Below the pieces are notes generated by a model. It was not told the DNA's origin and did not search any database. It saw only the letters and a program-made list of their open reading frames with translations. 64,000 nucleotides of DNA from the NCBI RefSeq assembly GCF_913060805.1, contig NZ_CAJXTC010000017.1, positions 1 through 64,000 on the forward strand, read 5' to 3'. The stretch is from an uncultured Draconibacterium sp. Lineage in GTDB: Bacteria > Bacteroidota > Bacteroidia > Bacteroidales > Prolixibacteraceae. This document shows positions 51,088-63,200 of the stretch, in pieces; the stretch's first letter is position 1; each line of letters opens with the position of its first letter. The position numbers and the translations under genes are program-made.

Positions 51088-53850
51088 ATGTCGAATCTGC
51101 AGATTTTGATCCAGGAACTTGGAAAACCTTATTCTGATCTCAAATTTCTTTTAACCTGTTTCCGCGAAGTACTCATTGAAAATGGCGAGGAAGAAGTGGC
51201 TGCCGTCATGCCATGGATCGGTGACGAAAACACACAGAATGCCGGACATTTTTCGCAAAAGCATTTTAATATGTATTCGGTTTGTTTTCAGCTGTTAAAC
51301 CTGGCCGAAACAAACGGAGCGGTGCAACAACGCCGAAAAACGGAAGAAGGCAATTCGCTGCTTGCAACAAACGGATTGTGGGCTAACAGCATAAATCTGT
51401 TAAAAGAAAAAGGAATTGCAGAGGATAAAATTCTCGAATCGCTTGACAATATTTCCATACAGCCGGTTTTAACTGCGCACCCCACCGAGGCCAAACGTCC
51501 GGTAATTCTGAAAAAATACCGCGAGCTCTACCTGCTTTTGGTTAAGCGAGAAAACTCGATGTACAACTCGTACGAATTGCAGGAAAACCGCGAAGAAATG
51601 AAACGTGTCATTTCATCAATTTGGCACATCGACGAGTTTTACATGGAAAAACCAACAGTGGAAAACGAACTGGATAATGCCATTCACTATTTTGTAAATG
51701 TGTTCCCAGAAGTGGTTCCCCTGTTAAACCGCCGGCTTGTTCAGGCCTGGGAATTTTCAGGTTTCGATTCCACCGCACTAATCAATAACAACAATTTTCC
51801 GCGATTAAAATTTGGCACCTGGATTGGTGGCGACCGCGACGGACATCCGCTTGTTACTGCCGAAGTAACTAAAAAAGCATTGCATAAACTTCGCTTAAAC
51901 GCGTTTATCACAGTTAAAAATGAGCTGAACAGACTGGCAGACGACCTGAGTTTTTATTTCGAAATATCGGAACTTCCGGAGTTTATGGTTAACCGTTTTA
52001 AAGAACTGGTGGCCGAAACGGGTAACAAAACGAAATCGATTATTTCGGCATCGAAAAACGAAGCGTTTAAACTTATTGTGCAGCTTTTTATTAATAAACT
52101 GCCACTAAATATCGGGCAGAAACAGTCGTTTGAATTGGATGATGCTAAAGGCACCTACGACAACTCAAAACAATTGATCGAAGATCTGGAGCTGCTAAAA
52201 AGCGCCTTACTAGAGGCCAATTATAACGACATCGCCAACCAGTCGGTTAACCGGTCCATCTTTTTTATCAAAACCTTTGGGTTTCATCTTGCCGAACTCG
52301 ACATCAGGCAGAACAGTCGCTATTACCATTTGGCGCTGCAACAACTGGTTCAAAAATCTGATCCATTTAACGTAAAAGATACCGAATGGACAGAAGAATC
52401 TAAAAAGGCATTTCTGGAAAAGGAACTGCACTCGGCGCGGCCGTTTACCCACGATTACAGCCAGCTGGATACCGAATCGAAAAACACGATCGAATGTTTC
52501 CAGTTACTCAACAATCATATCTCGAAATATGCGCACTACTCCATCGGTTCGCTAATTATTAGCATGACCCAAAGTGCGAGTGATTTACTGACGGTTTACA
52601 TTCTTGCACGCGAAGCCGGTCTTACGCTTTTTCAGGAAACGATGATCATTAAACTGCATGTTGTTCCCCTTTTCGAAACCATTCAGGATTTGATCGACAG
52701 TCCGGCTATTTTAGAGGAATATTTTAGTTATCCGGAGGTACAGAACAGCTTGGAATACCAACGTAAGGCGCAAAACCTTCCTGTAAAAACACAGGAGATT
52801 ATGATCGGTTACAGCGACAGCAACAAAGACGGAGGAATTCTGGCCAGTGCGTGGTTTTTGTACAAGGCTCAAAAAGAGATTACTGAAGTGGGCAGAAAAT
52901 ACGGCATCGATATTAAGTTTTTCCACGGAAAAGGTGGTTCTATAAGTCGCGGTGCCGGTCCAATTCACTGGTTTTTGCGTTCGCTGCCACACGGCACACT
53001 TTCGGGCAACTTTAAAATTACCGAGCAAGGCGAGAGCATTGAAAAGAAATTTGCCAATAAAATTAATGCCGTTTACAACCTCGAGTTAATGATGTCGGGG
53101 AATGCGCTAAACACGCTGCTGCACAAAACGCCCGAAGAAGATGGCGACGATATCGCCGAAATTATGGAATTTATGGGGCAGGAAAGTTTCAATACTTACA
53201 CCGAACTGCTTCAAAATCCACATTTCCTTGATTTTTACCAGGAGGCCACACCAATCGATGTGATTGAGCACAGCAAAATTGGTTCGCGTCCGGCACGACG
53301 TACCGGCAAAAGAAGTTTCTCCGACCTCCGGGCAATTCCGTGGGTATTTAGTTGGGGACAATCGCGCTACCACATTACCAGCTGGTACGGCGTTGGATCG
53401 ACGCTCGAAAAAATGAAAAAAGAATGCCCCGACAAATACGATAAACTAAAAAAACTGATTCCTAAAAACCAGTTTATACGATATGTTTTAACTAATGTCG
53501 ACACCAGTTTGGCCAGTACCGACAAAGACATTATGCAGCTTTACGGTGGCCTGGTAAAAAATACTGAGACACGTTCCGAGGTTTTAAATCTCTTGCTGAA
53601 AGAGTTTGAAAAAACGCAGCAAATTATGAATGAATTGCTGGGACGCCCTATGAAAGAACGGCGTAAAAGTCATTATTTCTCCACGCAATTACGTGCCGAA
53701 GCGCTTATTACGCTGCACAATTACCAGGTGCATTACATTAACAAATGGCGTGAACTACAAGATGCCGATGCCGACGAGAACAAAGATATCCTCAACCAAT
53801 TGTTGCTTTCGGTAAATGCCATTGCCAACGCGATGGGAACCACCGGCTAA
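51088..53850 (+). CDS. ppc: Phosphoenolpyruvate carboxylase
   Basis: LTAHPTEAKRPVILKKYRELY, GTWIGGDRDGHPLVTAEVT, IMIGYSDSNKDGGILASAWFLYKAQ, FFHGKGGSISRGAGP; start moved to internal ATG (MSNLQILIQELG). Confidence 0.97.
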   Translation: MSNLQILIQELGKPYSDLKFLLTCFREVLIENGEEEVAAVMPWIGDENTQNAGHFSQKHFNMYSVCFQLLNLAETNGAVQQRRKTEEGNSLLATNGLWANSINLLKEKGIAEDKILESLDNISIQPVLTAHPTEAKRPVILKKYRELYLLLVKRENSMYNSYELQENREEMKRVISSIWHIDEFYMEKPTVENELDNAIHYFVNVFPEVVPLLNRRLVQAWEFSGFDSTALINNNNFPRLKFGTWIGGDRDGHPLVTAEVTKKALHKLRLNAFITVKNELNRLADDLSFYFEISELPEFMVNRFKELVAETGNKTKSIISASKNEAFKLIVQLFINKLPLNIGQKQSFELDDAKGTYDNSKQLIEDLELLKSALLEANYNDIANQSVNRSIFFIKTFGFHLAELDIRQNSRYYHLALQQLVQKSDPFNVKDTEWTEESKKAFLEKELHSARPFTHDYSQLDTESKNTIECFQLLNNHISKYAHYSIGSLIISMTQSASDLLTVYILAREAGLTLFQETMIIKLHVVPLFETIQDLIDSPAILEEYFSYPEVQNSLEYQRKAQNLPVKTQEIMIGYSDSNKDGGILASAWFLYKAQKEITEVGRKYGIDIKFFHGKGGSISRGAGPIHWFLRSLPHGTLSGNFKITEQGESIEKKFANKINAVYNLELMMSGNALNTLLHKTPEEDGDDIAEIMEFMGQESFNTYTELLQNPHFLDFYQEATPIDVIEHSKIGSRPARRTGKRSFSDLRAIPWVFSWGQSRYHITSWYGVGSTLEKMKKECPDKYDKLKKLIPKNQFIRYVLTNVDTSLASTDKDIMQLYGGLVKNTETRSEVLNLLLKEFEKTQQIMNELLGRPMKERRKSHYFSTQLRAEALITLHNYQVHYINKWRELQDADADENKDILNQLLLSVNAIANAMGTTG

Positions 53851-53919
53851 TTTTTCATTCACAAAAAAACTGTAATTAAAAACGAAAAACGTTACCTATT
53901 TCAGATATAAAATAAAACG

Positions 53920-55146
53920 ATGAAGACCCTTTTAAAAGCATTAAAAATTATCCTCCTTACGCCTGTTGTGCTAATTGTAGGTTTCCTGCTTGTTTTGTGC
54001 ATAAAATATTCGCCAACTTATGTTTATCGCTTAGCGACAATGAATGTGGCCGATGTTTACGACTACCAAAAATTCGAAAACAGGAAAATCGAAGGCTCAA
54101 CCGACACTTTTAAGTTTGCAAAAGCACCTGATGAAGATTTTGTGGAAAACTTATTTCAAGACAGAGTTGACCAATCGGGCTTTAGCTCGTTTGATGAGTG
54201 GGCAGAAAAATCACAAACCACAGCACTGATTTTCATTCGTAAAGACACCATTCTGTATGAAAAATATTTCAACGGCTTTTCGCGCGAATCTTATTTTCAT
54301 TCGCAATCGATGGCCAAGTCGTTTATCTCGTTTTTAATTGGTGCGGCAATTGACGATGGATTGATTGCCAGCATTGACGATCCGATGACCAAATACATTC
54401 CCGAGCTCAAAGAACGCGATTCTGATTTTGAAAAAATAACGATTAAAAATCTGCTTGAAATGCGATCGGGATTAAAGTATTTTACCGGTTATATTCCGGG
54501 CACATACATTCACCTTCCGTGGCACGCCGAAGCTGTCGGATATTATCATCCAAATGTTCGCAAGCTATTACTAAAAAAGGTAGAAATTGACAGAGAACCC
54601 GGGAAATCGTTTCAGTACAATAATTACAACACCAGCTATCTGGGATTGATTGTTGAACGGGCTACAAACAAAACCGTTTCGGAATACCTGGAAGAAAAAC
54701 TGTGGTCGGAGATTATGGCGTACGATGCGCTGTTTTCCATCGACAGTAAACGATCGGGCTTTGAATACATGCCCAGCCGATTGATTGCGCGGGCTATTGA
54801 TTATGCTCGCTTTGGCAGGCTTTTCTTAAATAACGGTAACTGGAACGGCAAACAGGTGATTTCTGAAGACTGGGTGCTGACGTCTACGCGAGAAAAGAAA
54901 GATATCCCTCGTGACATTTACCCCGATTGGTTTGGCGGCGATAATTGCAAACATGTGTATTACACTTACCAGTGGTGGGGACAAGCCAATTGCGATTCAA
55001 CTTTTCAGTTTATGGCTTCCGGCAATCTGGGACAAAATATTTATGTGATTCCCGATAAGGAGATTATTATCGTTCACTGTGGAAATTCGCTGGAACATTA
55101 CGGCGATTTTGACCTTTGGCATGTGGCCGATAAAATCAGGGAATAA
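53920..55146 (+). CDS. Serine hydrolase, beta-lactamase/class C family
   Basis: SQSMAKSFISFLIGAAIDDG (SxxK), FQYNNYNTSYLGLIVERATNK, YQWWGQAN. Confidence 0.93.
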   Translation: MKTLLKALKIILLTPVVLIVGFLLVLCIKYSPTYVYRLATMNVADVYDYQKFENRKIEGSTDTFKFAKAPDEDFVENLFQDRVDQSGFSSFDEWAEKSQTTALIFIRKDTILYEKYFNGFSRESYFHSQSMAKSFISFLIGAAIDDGLIASIDDPMTKYIPELKERDSDFEKITIKNLLEMRSGLKYFTGYIPGTYIHLPWHAEAVGYYHPNVRKLLLKKVEIDREPGKSFQYNNYNTSYLGLIVERATNKTVSEYLEEKLWSEIMAYDALFSIDSKRSGFEYMPSRLIARAIDYARFGRLFLNNGNWNGKQVISEDWVLTSTREKKDIPRDIYPDWFGGDNCKHVYYTYQWWGQANCDSTFQFMASGNLGQNIYVIPDKEIIIVHCGNSLEHYGDFDLWHVADKIRE

Positions 55147-55230
55147 CTCTGTTTCACATAGGTCCTGAAATGAAAAAAGGTGATATGAAAAATTTCACAG
55201 CACCTTAATTCCATAAACTCCTTTTATTGT

Positions 55231-55932
55231 TTAACTCAGTATTTCCTCCAGCGTAATGTAGTCTCCTACTTTACCTGTCATTTTTTCTACATCGGTATTC
55301 ACCGGAAGTGTTTTCTTACCCGGTCTCCATCCTGCCGGACATACTTCGCCGGTTTTACTCGCATGCTGCCAGGCCTTAATTTGTCTGATAAACTCAATTA
55401 CATTTCTACCAACAGAATCAGCCTGAACTTCCTGTGCCACACAAACACCATCAGGATTGAACAGGAAACGTCCTCGAAGAGCAACTCCTTCTTCTTCAAT
55501 TAAAACACCAAATGCACGACTAACTTCCTGAGTAGTGTCGGCTCCAATTGTAAGTTTCAAACCTTTCAGAATCGGTTCTGTTTCTACAAATCTTTTGTGA
55601 GAGAATTTTGAGTCGACAGACACCGGCAAGAGCTCTACTCCCAGTTCCTGAAATTCATCGTAATGCGCATTCATTGCCGCAATTTCGGTTGGACACACAA
55701 AGGTAAAATCGGCAGGATAGAAACATACCACTGTCCATTTGTCCTTATAATCTTCACTTTTTACTGATTTGAAATGACCGGTTTTTGCATCGTACGCTTC
55801 CATTTCAAATTCCGGCATTAACTGCCTTACCATAGTTGCACTCATTGGTTTTTCCTCCGTTTTTAAATTTTCAACTAGATTTTCTGTTTTCTTCTTTTTT
55901 TTCAGTGGCTTCACGCCATTTACACATGCCAT
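55231..55932 (-). CDS. Peroxiredoxin (AhpC/Prx type) with Lys-rich N-terminal extension
   Basis: WTVVCFYPADFTFVCPTEIAAMNAHYDEFQELGVELLPVSVDSKFSHKRF; EVCPAGWRPGKKTL; start at MACVNGVKPLKKKKK. Confidence 0.95.
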   Translation of the reverse strand: MACVNGVKPLKKKKKTENLVENLKTEEKPMSATMVRQLMPEFEMEAYDAKTGHFKSVKSEDYKDKWTVVCFYPADFTFVCPTEIAAMNAHYDEFQELGVELLPVSVDSKFSHKRFVETEPILKGLKLTIGADTTQEVSRAFGVLIEEEGVALRGRFLFNPDGVCVAQEVQADSVGRNVIEFIRQIKAWQHASKTGEVCPAGWRPGKKTLPVNTDVEKMTGKVGDYITLEEILS

Positions 55933-56161
55933 AATCGTTAATTTATATGGTTTTATAATTCTAAATCGAATCAACAATTCATTTGACACACTAAATTCAT
56001 ATCAATCTTATGTGCATTTAAATATACTCTTTTTAAACGTTAGTTCATTTAAAAAGTTTAAAAACCATGTGAATAATTTTGAATAATGGCGCGAATAGGA
56101 GAATAAAATTGATAAAAACGGCTTACAACGAAATGAGAAAGATCCCACTACCTATTGATAC

Positions 56162-56632
56162 TTATTTTCTTTGGGATTGCTCCTCGTCTGGCATGTATCG
56201 TTTAAAACTTTCATAAAACATTTCCTGCTGCTCGCGCGACAAGTTTTGTTCAAAACGGTAACTCTTGCCTGTTTTATCGAACATTACTTTCAGGTAAGTT
56301 ACATTTCGATTGTAGGCGGTGTATTCGGGCGACGTTGTAAGATTCGAGTTGTCCCAGTTCGGCGAACGGAAATTAGATTGTGCACCGGGCGAATTAATAA
56401 CAACAGGAGATTTATTGGGCACCAAAGTTACATCCCTCCCGTAAAATTCGTAAATCAATTCTTTACCACCATCGGCAATGGGAACTACTCTTTCAGGCTT
56501 TCCCAACCGGGTATAAATTTCCATTTCACTTTTCCCGATTAAAGTGTAATTAAACACTTCATCGGTTAATTTTCCGGTAGAAGAACACGAAAACAAAACA
56601 GCTAGTAACAGGATAATAAATGTGTGTTTCAT
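56162..56632 (-). CDS. Hypothetical lipoprotein
   Basis: Lipobox LLLAVLFSCSS; 156 aa. Confidence 0.7.
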   Translation of the reverse strand: MKHTFIILLLAVLFSCSSTGKLTDEVFNYTLIGKSEMEIYTRLGKPERVVPIADGGKELIYEFYGRDVTLVPNKSPVVINSPGAQSNFRSPNWDNSNLTTSPEYTAYNRNVTYLKVMFDKTGKSYRFEQNLSREQQEMFYESFKRYMPDEEQSQRK

Positions 56633-56849
56633 GACTGGTAGCGCTTTTGGTATAATTGCTTTTTATTACGAGTGAATTTAGAAAAAAGTTGGTAATAACA
56701 ATACTTACATTCACATAATACTAACACTGTCCAGATGATCCCCATAAACCAACACTGGAATCCAATTGTTGAATTTATACTAACAAACAGATGCTGTTAC
56801 AGCCTGCCGTTTTGGGAAAAACACCATCGGAACAAATAAAACAAAAGCT

Positions 56850-57158
56850 ATGAATGACAAAAAGAAAGGAACAGTAATGCAATTTGTTCGGTTAAAAACA
56901 ACTTTAACCGAAGAAGAATTGCTACAGGTAGCTCACGACAGAGCACCTCAATTTAAAGCCATCCCCGGCATCGTTCAAAAGTACTACGTAAAATTGGAGG
57001 CTCCCGGCGAATTTGGTGGGGTTTACATTTGGGATTCGCATGAATCATTGAACGAATTTCGGCAATCAGAATTAGCCCAAACCATCGGGAAAGCTTATAA
57101 AGTGATTGAACCGCCTTCGGTTGAAATTATTGATATCCTTTTTGAATTAAGAGATTAA
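56850..57158 (+). CDS. YdhR/ABM-like small monooxygenase-fold protein
   Basis: MQFVRLKTTLTEEELLQVAHDRAPQFKAIPGIVQKYYVKLEAPGEFGGVYIWDSHESLNEFRQSEL pattern of dimeric alpha/beta-barrel proteins. Confidence 0.65.
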   Translation: MNDKKKGTVMQFVRLKTTLTEEELLQVAHDRAPQFKAIPGIVQKYYVKLEAPGEFGGVYIWDSHESLNEFRQSELAQTIGKAYKVIEPPSVEIIDILFELRD

Positions 57159-57240
57159 ATGATTTCCCAAACTCAAAAGGATTCTGGTCTGTTTTTCGAT
57201 ACCTCAAAGGAAAAAGACTCAGGAAATTAAAAACAAAAAA

Positions 57241-57266
57241 AGCCGCCGGATAACTCCGACGGCTTT
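57241..57266 (-). terminator. Rho-independent terminator downstream of the S8 protease
   Basis: AGCCGCCGGATAACTCCGACGGCT stem; T-rich tract on the minus strand (TTTTTTTGTTTTT). Confidence 0.75.
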
Positions 57267-57288
57267 AACAAACTTAAAAACTAACCTG

Positions 57289-60200
57289 TTACAATTTAAC
57301 GAAGGTTTTACTCACAACATCAATGTCTGTAATAATTTGAATATGATAGGTTCCTGAGTTCAACTCAGAAACGTTGTATTCGAAAATGTCGTTATTCAAT
57401 GCGTTCAATTGTTCGCTGTAAACAACAGCTCCCTGACTATTGAAAATACGCACTGTTTGCTTGCTATTGCTATTCAATCCACTGATGCGGATAAATTCAG
57501 TTGCCGGATTCGGATAAACATTTATTTCAGGTTTATCATTCAAATCGTCGATATCAGTTACTGTATTACCCGATTTTAAGACATCAACTTTAACCTCGTG
57601 ATAAATCGTGTTGTTATCAGCATCTTTAGTTGCTAGGCTGATGTAATATTCGCCTTCAACATACTGATCAGGATCCATCTCGAGTACGATATCTTTGCCA
57701 TTTAATCTTGCCGATACAAAGTCTGGTCCTTCAGCAATGTAACTCTCCACAACTTCTGCCGATTTTGTAATAGTAACACCAAATACTTCTTCGTACAGAG
57801 TTCCGGCCTCGATCACCATTGCGTTCGGATTCCAAACATTTGGTACCCAGGTTTGCTTTCCGGGTTTGGTTGAAACCATGAAGTTTGTTTCGGCAGTTTC
57901 ACCATAAATATCTGTTGCTATAATGTGCAACATCGTCTCCATGTGTTTTCCTAACGGAACGATAATGGCTTCTGAATTCATGGTGAAAATTTCAACAACA
58001 CCATCAACTTCAGTGGTAATCGAATAGGTTAACAAATCACCATCAGGATCGGCAAACAACTCTCCAAAATTAAAACGGTAATCGTAATTAATGTGGAGCG
58101 TTTGGTCGCTCAAATCGGTTACGACCTCTGGCGCACGGTTAGTATTTTCAACCGTTACTTCGCAAGTATATTCTTTGGCCGCACCATACTCATCAGCAAC
58201 TTTGTATGCCAGTGTATATGTTCCTGAGGCAGAATAATCAGGCGATAAAGTTACTGTCAGGATTCCATTTGCAAAATTGCTTGCGGCAAATGCAACCGCC
58301 GCAGTTTCTTCTACCGAAACAACTGCATCTCCTTCAGGATCAGTAACTGGAATTTCCAACACTTTAACTTCACCTTCGGTAAGTGTTAGTGTATCCGGCA
58401 ACTCCATTACCGGCGCAGAGTTAATTCTCAACAATACTGGAACGTTTAGATTTTTCTGCGTTGGATCGTTGTGCGTAATACTCATTCGTGCTTGGTACGA
58501 ACGGGCTTCGAACAATGAAGCATCCACTGTGATGTCAACATTTTGAGTAGCGCCGGCTTCGATAGCTCCAGTTCGTGGGTCAATAGTAAGCCATTGTCCC
58601 GGATGCGAAGAAAGCGCGTGTGTTTTGTAGGTATAAGTAAAAGGCAGCTCTTCCCATGTTGTCGATCCGTCGTATGATATCCAGTATTTTCCTTCGGTAC
58701 TTGGTGAGTTGAAATCGAATCCAAACAGCGATTGCATTTCCATTGGGAAATCGATTACCACAAAAAACTGGCTTCCCTGCTCGAAGTAGAATGATTGAGA
58801 AAGCGGAATAGTATACAAGCCAAACTCAGTTTTGTCGGTAAAATACTCTTCCGAGTAGATTGTTTCTGCAGTACTCAGATCGTTTCCTTTCAGAATTCGG
58901 ATCACGTATGGAGCAGTTGTTTCGCCACGTTTGAAGTAATCACGGATATGTGTTAGCGTGAATCCTTCAGGTTGTGTTACTGTAAACAAAGTGGCTGTGC
59001 TAACTTTAGCTTCTCCTCCATTGCCGTACAATCCCATTGGCTCGCCCGGTATATCGTAGTTCAACGAATCAGCAAATACTTCGCAGGTTTCGCTTGCTTC
59101 GCTAATTCCGTTGGTTCCCCATCCCTGACGCAGAATTCCCATTGTAATAGAGTAATTCAATGCACTTTCAGTTCCCTGGTTAGCCAACTGAATACGGAAA
59201 TTGTTCTGCTCGTTCTCGTTAACAACCAGTTTCATGGTATCGTTATCGAGTGTCTCCAACAGATCGTACGCGAATACCGGAGGAAGAACTGCGTCTCCTG
59301 ATAGGGTAACGTTTAGCTCAGTGCCATCATCAAAAGTCAGGATCAGATCAGCCGTGTTGGCTGCTGCATTTTCAGCAGTGAAAACGACCTCGAAAGCAAC
59401 AGTATCGAAAGCAGGAACTTCAGAATTCACTGTCAAGTCAGTAGAGAAAACCTCAGGATTTGCACCTGTAATTTCTACTGAAGTCAGTTTTGCAGGTTTG
59501 CTTCCGTTGTTGACCAACAAGAGTGTTTCTGTTCCGGTTAGCGGATTTGCAGGTAAATATGTTACGTCATCAAAAACAAGTTCTTCGCGGTTGATCGAAA
59601 CATTTGATTCGCCGGTGACTGAAAGTGCCACATCAATAACTTTAGTTGAATTATTAACGTCGTTCGTCAACACATTTACTTTTCCGGTGTAATCGCCAAC
59701 CTCTAAACCTTCAGATGTGTATTGCAATTGAATATTTTTCGATTCGCCAGCGGCAAGAGTACCAGAAAGTGGCGGCTGAATCATTATTGCTTTTCCCTCG
59801 TAGGCCGCATGCCCGTATCTGTAATCTTCGTTCTCTGTTAAACCGTAAATTCCAAGCGGACCTTCAAATCCTACACGGTAATACGGCAGGTAGTTTTCTC
59901 CGGTAGTTTCCATCGCTTTGTACTGGAATTTGAAATCGCCATTAGGATACAGAACAGCCTGGAAAGTGAAATCGCCACCATAACCGCGATAGTAGTAACC
60001 AGTGTGGTTCCACTGAAGCACAACATATTCTTCGGTTTCATAGATCAACAGATCAGAATCGTCGCCTAAAAGGGCCCCGCTGCTCACCCAAAACGGAGCA
60101 ACTACAGCATTTGCATAGCTTGTGCCAGTTGAGCTGTTTGGAAGATCGTGCGAAGAGCTTCCAAAATACGATCCCGGTGCAGGATCGAAACTAAACCATC

Positions 60201-63200
60201 CGTTACGAGCAATAGTAAGCGATGTGTATTCATCACCGAAATAAGGGAATTCGAATCCATCGAAACTGAAGGTAACCGAACGCTGACTTGAATTTGCAAA
60301 ATAATCGGCCAAAGAAGTTCCGGTCTCCGAAATTTCGATCCATTCGTAATCGGCGTAATTGTACGAGTAGCCATATCCATTATCAAAACCATCGGCTTCT
60401 GCTTTTTTACCGTCGATGGTAATAAATCCCGGAGCTGAAACTGACCAGTTCAGGTCTTTCTCCGATCCGTTATTACTAATGGTGATATTGGCCGATTTAC
60501 CCAAATTATCGCCATAAGCCAGTGTGTCTTTGCTAAAATCACCTGCGAAATTGTAACTGGCTTCAGGAGAAGTATCTCCTGTTCCGTTTAGGCTAACAAC
60601 ATACGATTCAACTACCGCACCACTGCGCTCTGTTAGCAGATTGAAAACAATTTGATCGGTGAATGTTCCAACAGTCTGCGGAGCAAAGTCAACCGTAAAT
60701 GTTTTGCTGCTTCCGGCAGATATTGATGAATATGCACTAACATAATCGCTGTTTGAAAATGGTGCAGACGGTTTGTCGAGTGTGTAATAAGCGCTTGCTG
60801 TTCCGGTGTTGGTCACTGTAAATGTTCTTGCCGCAGTAATTCCACTGCCCGCTACAAAACTTCCAAACTCAAGCGAATTGGTGTCGACTGTGATCTCCGG
60901 ATCGCCCAGAATTTCAACTTTGAAAGGAATACTCAAACGTTGATTTCCATCGTAATTAACAGTCATTGTTGTATTCGATGAGTTCGACGCCGAACGGTCG
61001 GTTAAATCAACAGTAAGATGAATGATCACACTATCGTTGGCAAGGATAACTCCGTTTTCGGGAGAAATATTCTGAATGTAACTGTAAGCTGAAATACTGA
61101 AATTTGCAGGATATGTTCCAACGTTGCGAATAACAATGGTGGTATCGATAATATCGCCTGACAGTCGGGCGTTTTCGCCTAACCATTCCATCGATGCAGG
61201 AGCTTCGAAAACCGGGCCTTCAATAAAGTTTGCCAGTACCGGAATCTGTAACTGACCATCGTCGCTGGTAATGGATAATGCGCCCTGATAATTAGCCGCG
61301 GCAGTTTGTTTTTTGGTTGTTAAAGTAACAACAGTTTTGTGCCCGGCTTTCAATTCAGGAATTGACGTTGGATAAACAGTAACGTAGTCGCTGTTCAGCC
61401 CGCTAAGGTTAATGTTTTTCAGATTTCCTTTACCTTTATTCATCAGCTCCAGCTCAATACTTTCGGTAGTTCCGAAAAACTGAGTACCAAAATCAACCGA
61501 ACTCAGGTTGGTCTCCAACTTAGGCTGCTGCCCACTAATATTTACTTTTACAAATTTCGATAGTGCTCCTTTTTTAGGATCGTCGTGTTTCATTACCAGT
61601 TCAACAAGGTGAGTACCGTTATCGAAATAATTTCCGTTTACTTCAATGTCAACCTTCTGAACTGAATCGGGTTGAATATCGCCGTTTTTAGGAGTAAATC
61701 GTACCAAACTGCTGTTGCGCACCGACTCGTATGCACGAATCATCAGGTACTTGCCAAAAACCGAACCTATATCGGTCATGTAGTTTTGTTCAGGAGCTAC
61801 ACGGGCAAAACTTTTGTCTTTACGCAGATAGCTCGATTCTGTTGCATTTTTAGCCCCGATTGGCAAGTAAATTCCTCGCGGTGCTGTTACGGTTACCCAG
61901 AAAATATCTCCTGCATTCACCGAAACATTTCGCGAAAGTGTAGTGTAATACCAGCCACCGTCGCGGTAACCACTTATGTAGCTTCCGGTTGAAGCCACCG
62001 GTTCGCCTGCAGGGTAATCTTCACCTCCAACATGAATAGAAAAACCGAATTCTGATCCATCATACATTTCTGTTGCAATGTATGCTCCCATATGAGACAA
62101 AGTCATATCATGATCGGCCACAAATTTGTTGGCATACATCCAGCTTTCAAATGTAGTTTCCTGCGCATAACTCAATGTTCCGGGGCCAACCATTACATCT
62201 GGCGTGCTTAGATCTTCGTGATTTACCGAGTCGGTGAAACTATAGCTTGGCGTTTCTTCGTTCCAGCTAGGGCTGGCATACATTCCAATACTAATTTCGC
62301 CACCATCGCTTAATTCTTGCATGGCCAAACGGAATCCGTATGTCGAAGGCAAAGTCTCGGCCGATTTTAGCTCCAATGTTTCGTAACCTTTTACTAACCA
62401 ATCGTAACGCGAGTAAGCCTCACCTTTATTCTGAAACGAATAACTGTCGTAGCCCAATGTACTTTCCTGAACGTCGATATTTACTTCCAACGTATCGTTT
62501 GAAAGCAGTTCCACATCGGCAGCTTTCCAGGTTGTCGCCGTAAACAGTTCAGAAAGACCTGAAACATTACCAAAACGGTCTTTGGCGCGAACAGCTATTG
62601 TATAAGTAGTTCCCGGCTCCAGATTCTCGATATAAAACTGGTCGAATGAATATCTGGCTGCCGAATGAAAAGGAGTAACAGTTGCAGTTGATTTGAAGAA
62701 AGTAGTATCGGTAATTTCGCCGGCTGCTACCATAATTTCGTAATCAGTGATGGTGATATCCTGAATGTTTTTTACCAGCATCCAACCAATGTGAAAGGTG
62801 TTTTCATCGATACTGTAAAAACCCCAATCTTCAATTGCCGGAACCGTACCGGGATCATCAACCAATGCGGCGTAGGCATCCAAACGACCTTTACCCAAAT
62901 AGCCGGCAAACGATGGATTAAGAGCCTCAATGTCTTTAGCCGTGCTTAACAAACGTTCTGTGATTTCATCAGTTGTAATGTGATATGCATATTTTGATGC
63001 AATAAGTGCAGCTACACCTGTAACATGCGGCGATGCCATTGAAGTTCCTCCCCAGTGCGGACCTCCGTAGCGGTTGCCCGGCAAAGTTGAATAAATCTGG
63101 TCGCCGGGGGCAGAAATATCTACTACCTCGCTAAAATACGACGAGGTTGATTTCATATCGTAGTGATTGGTGTTGGCCACCGAAATTCCAAGATCGTACT

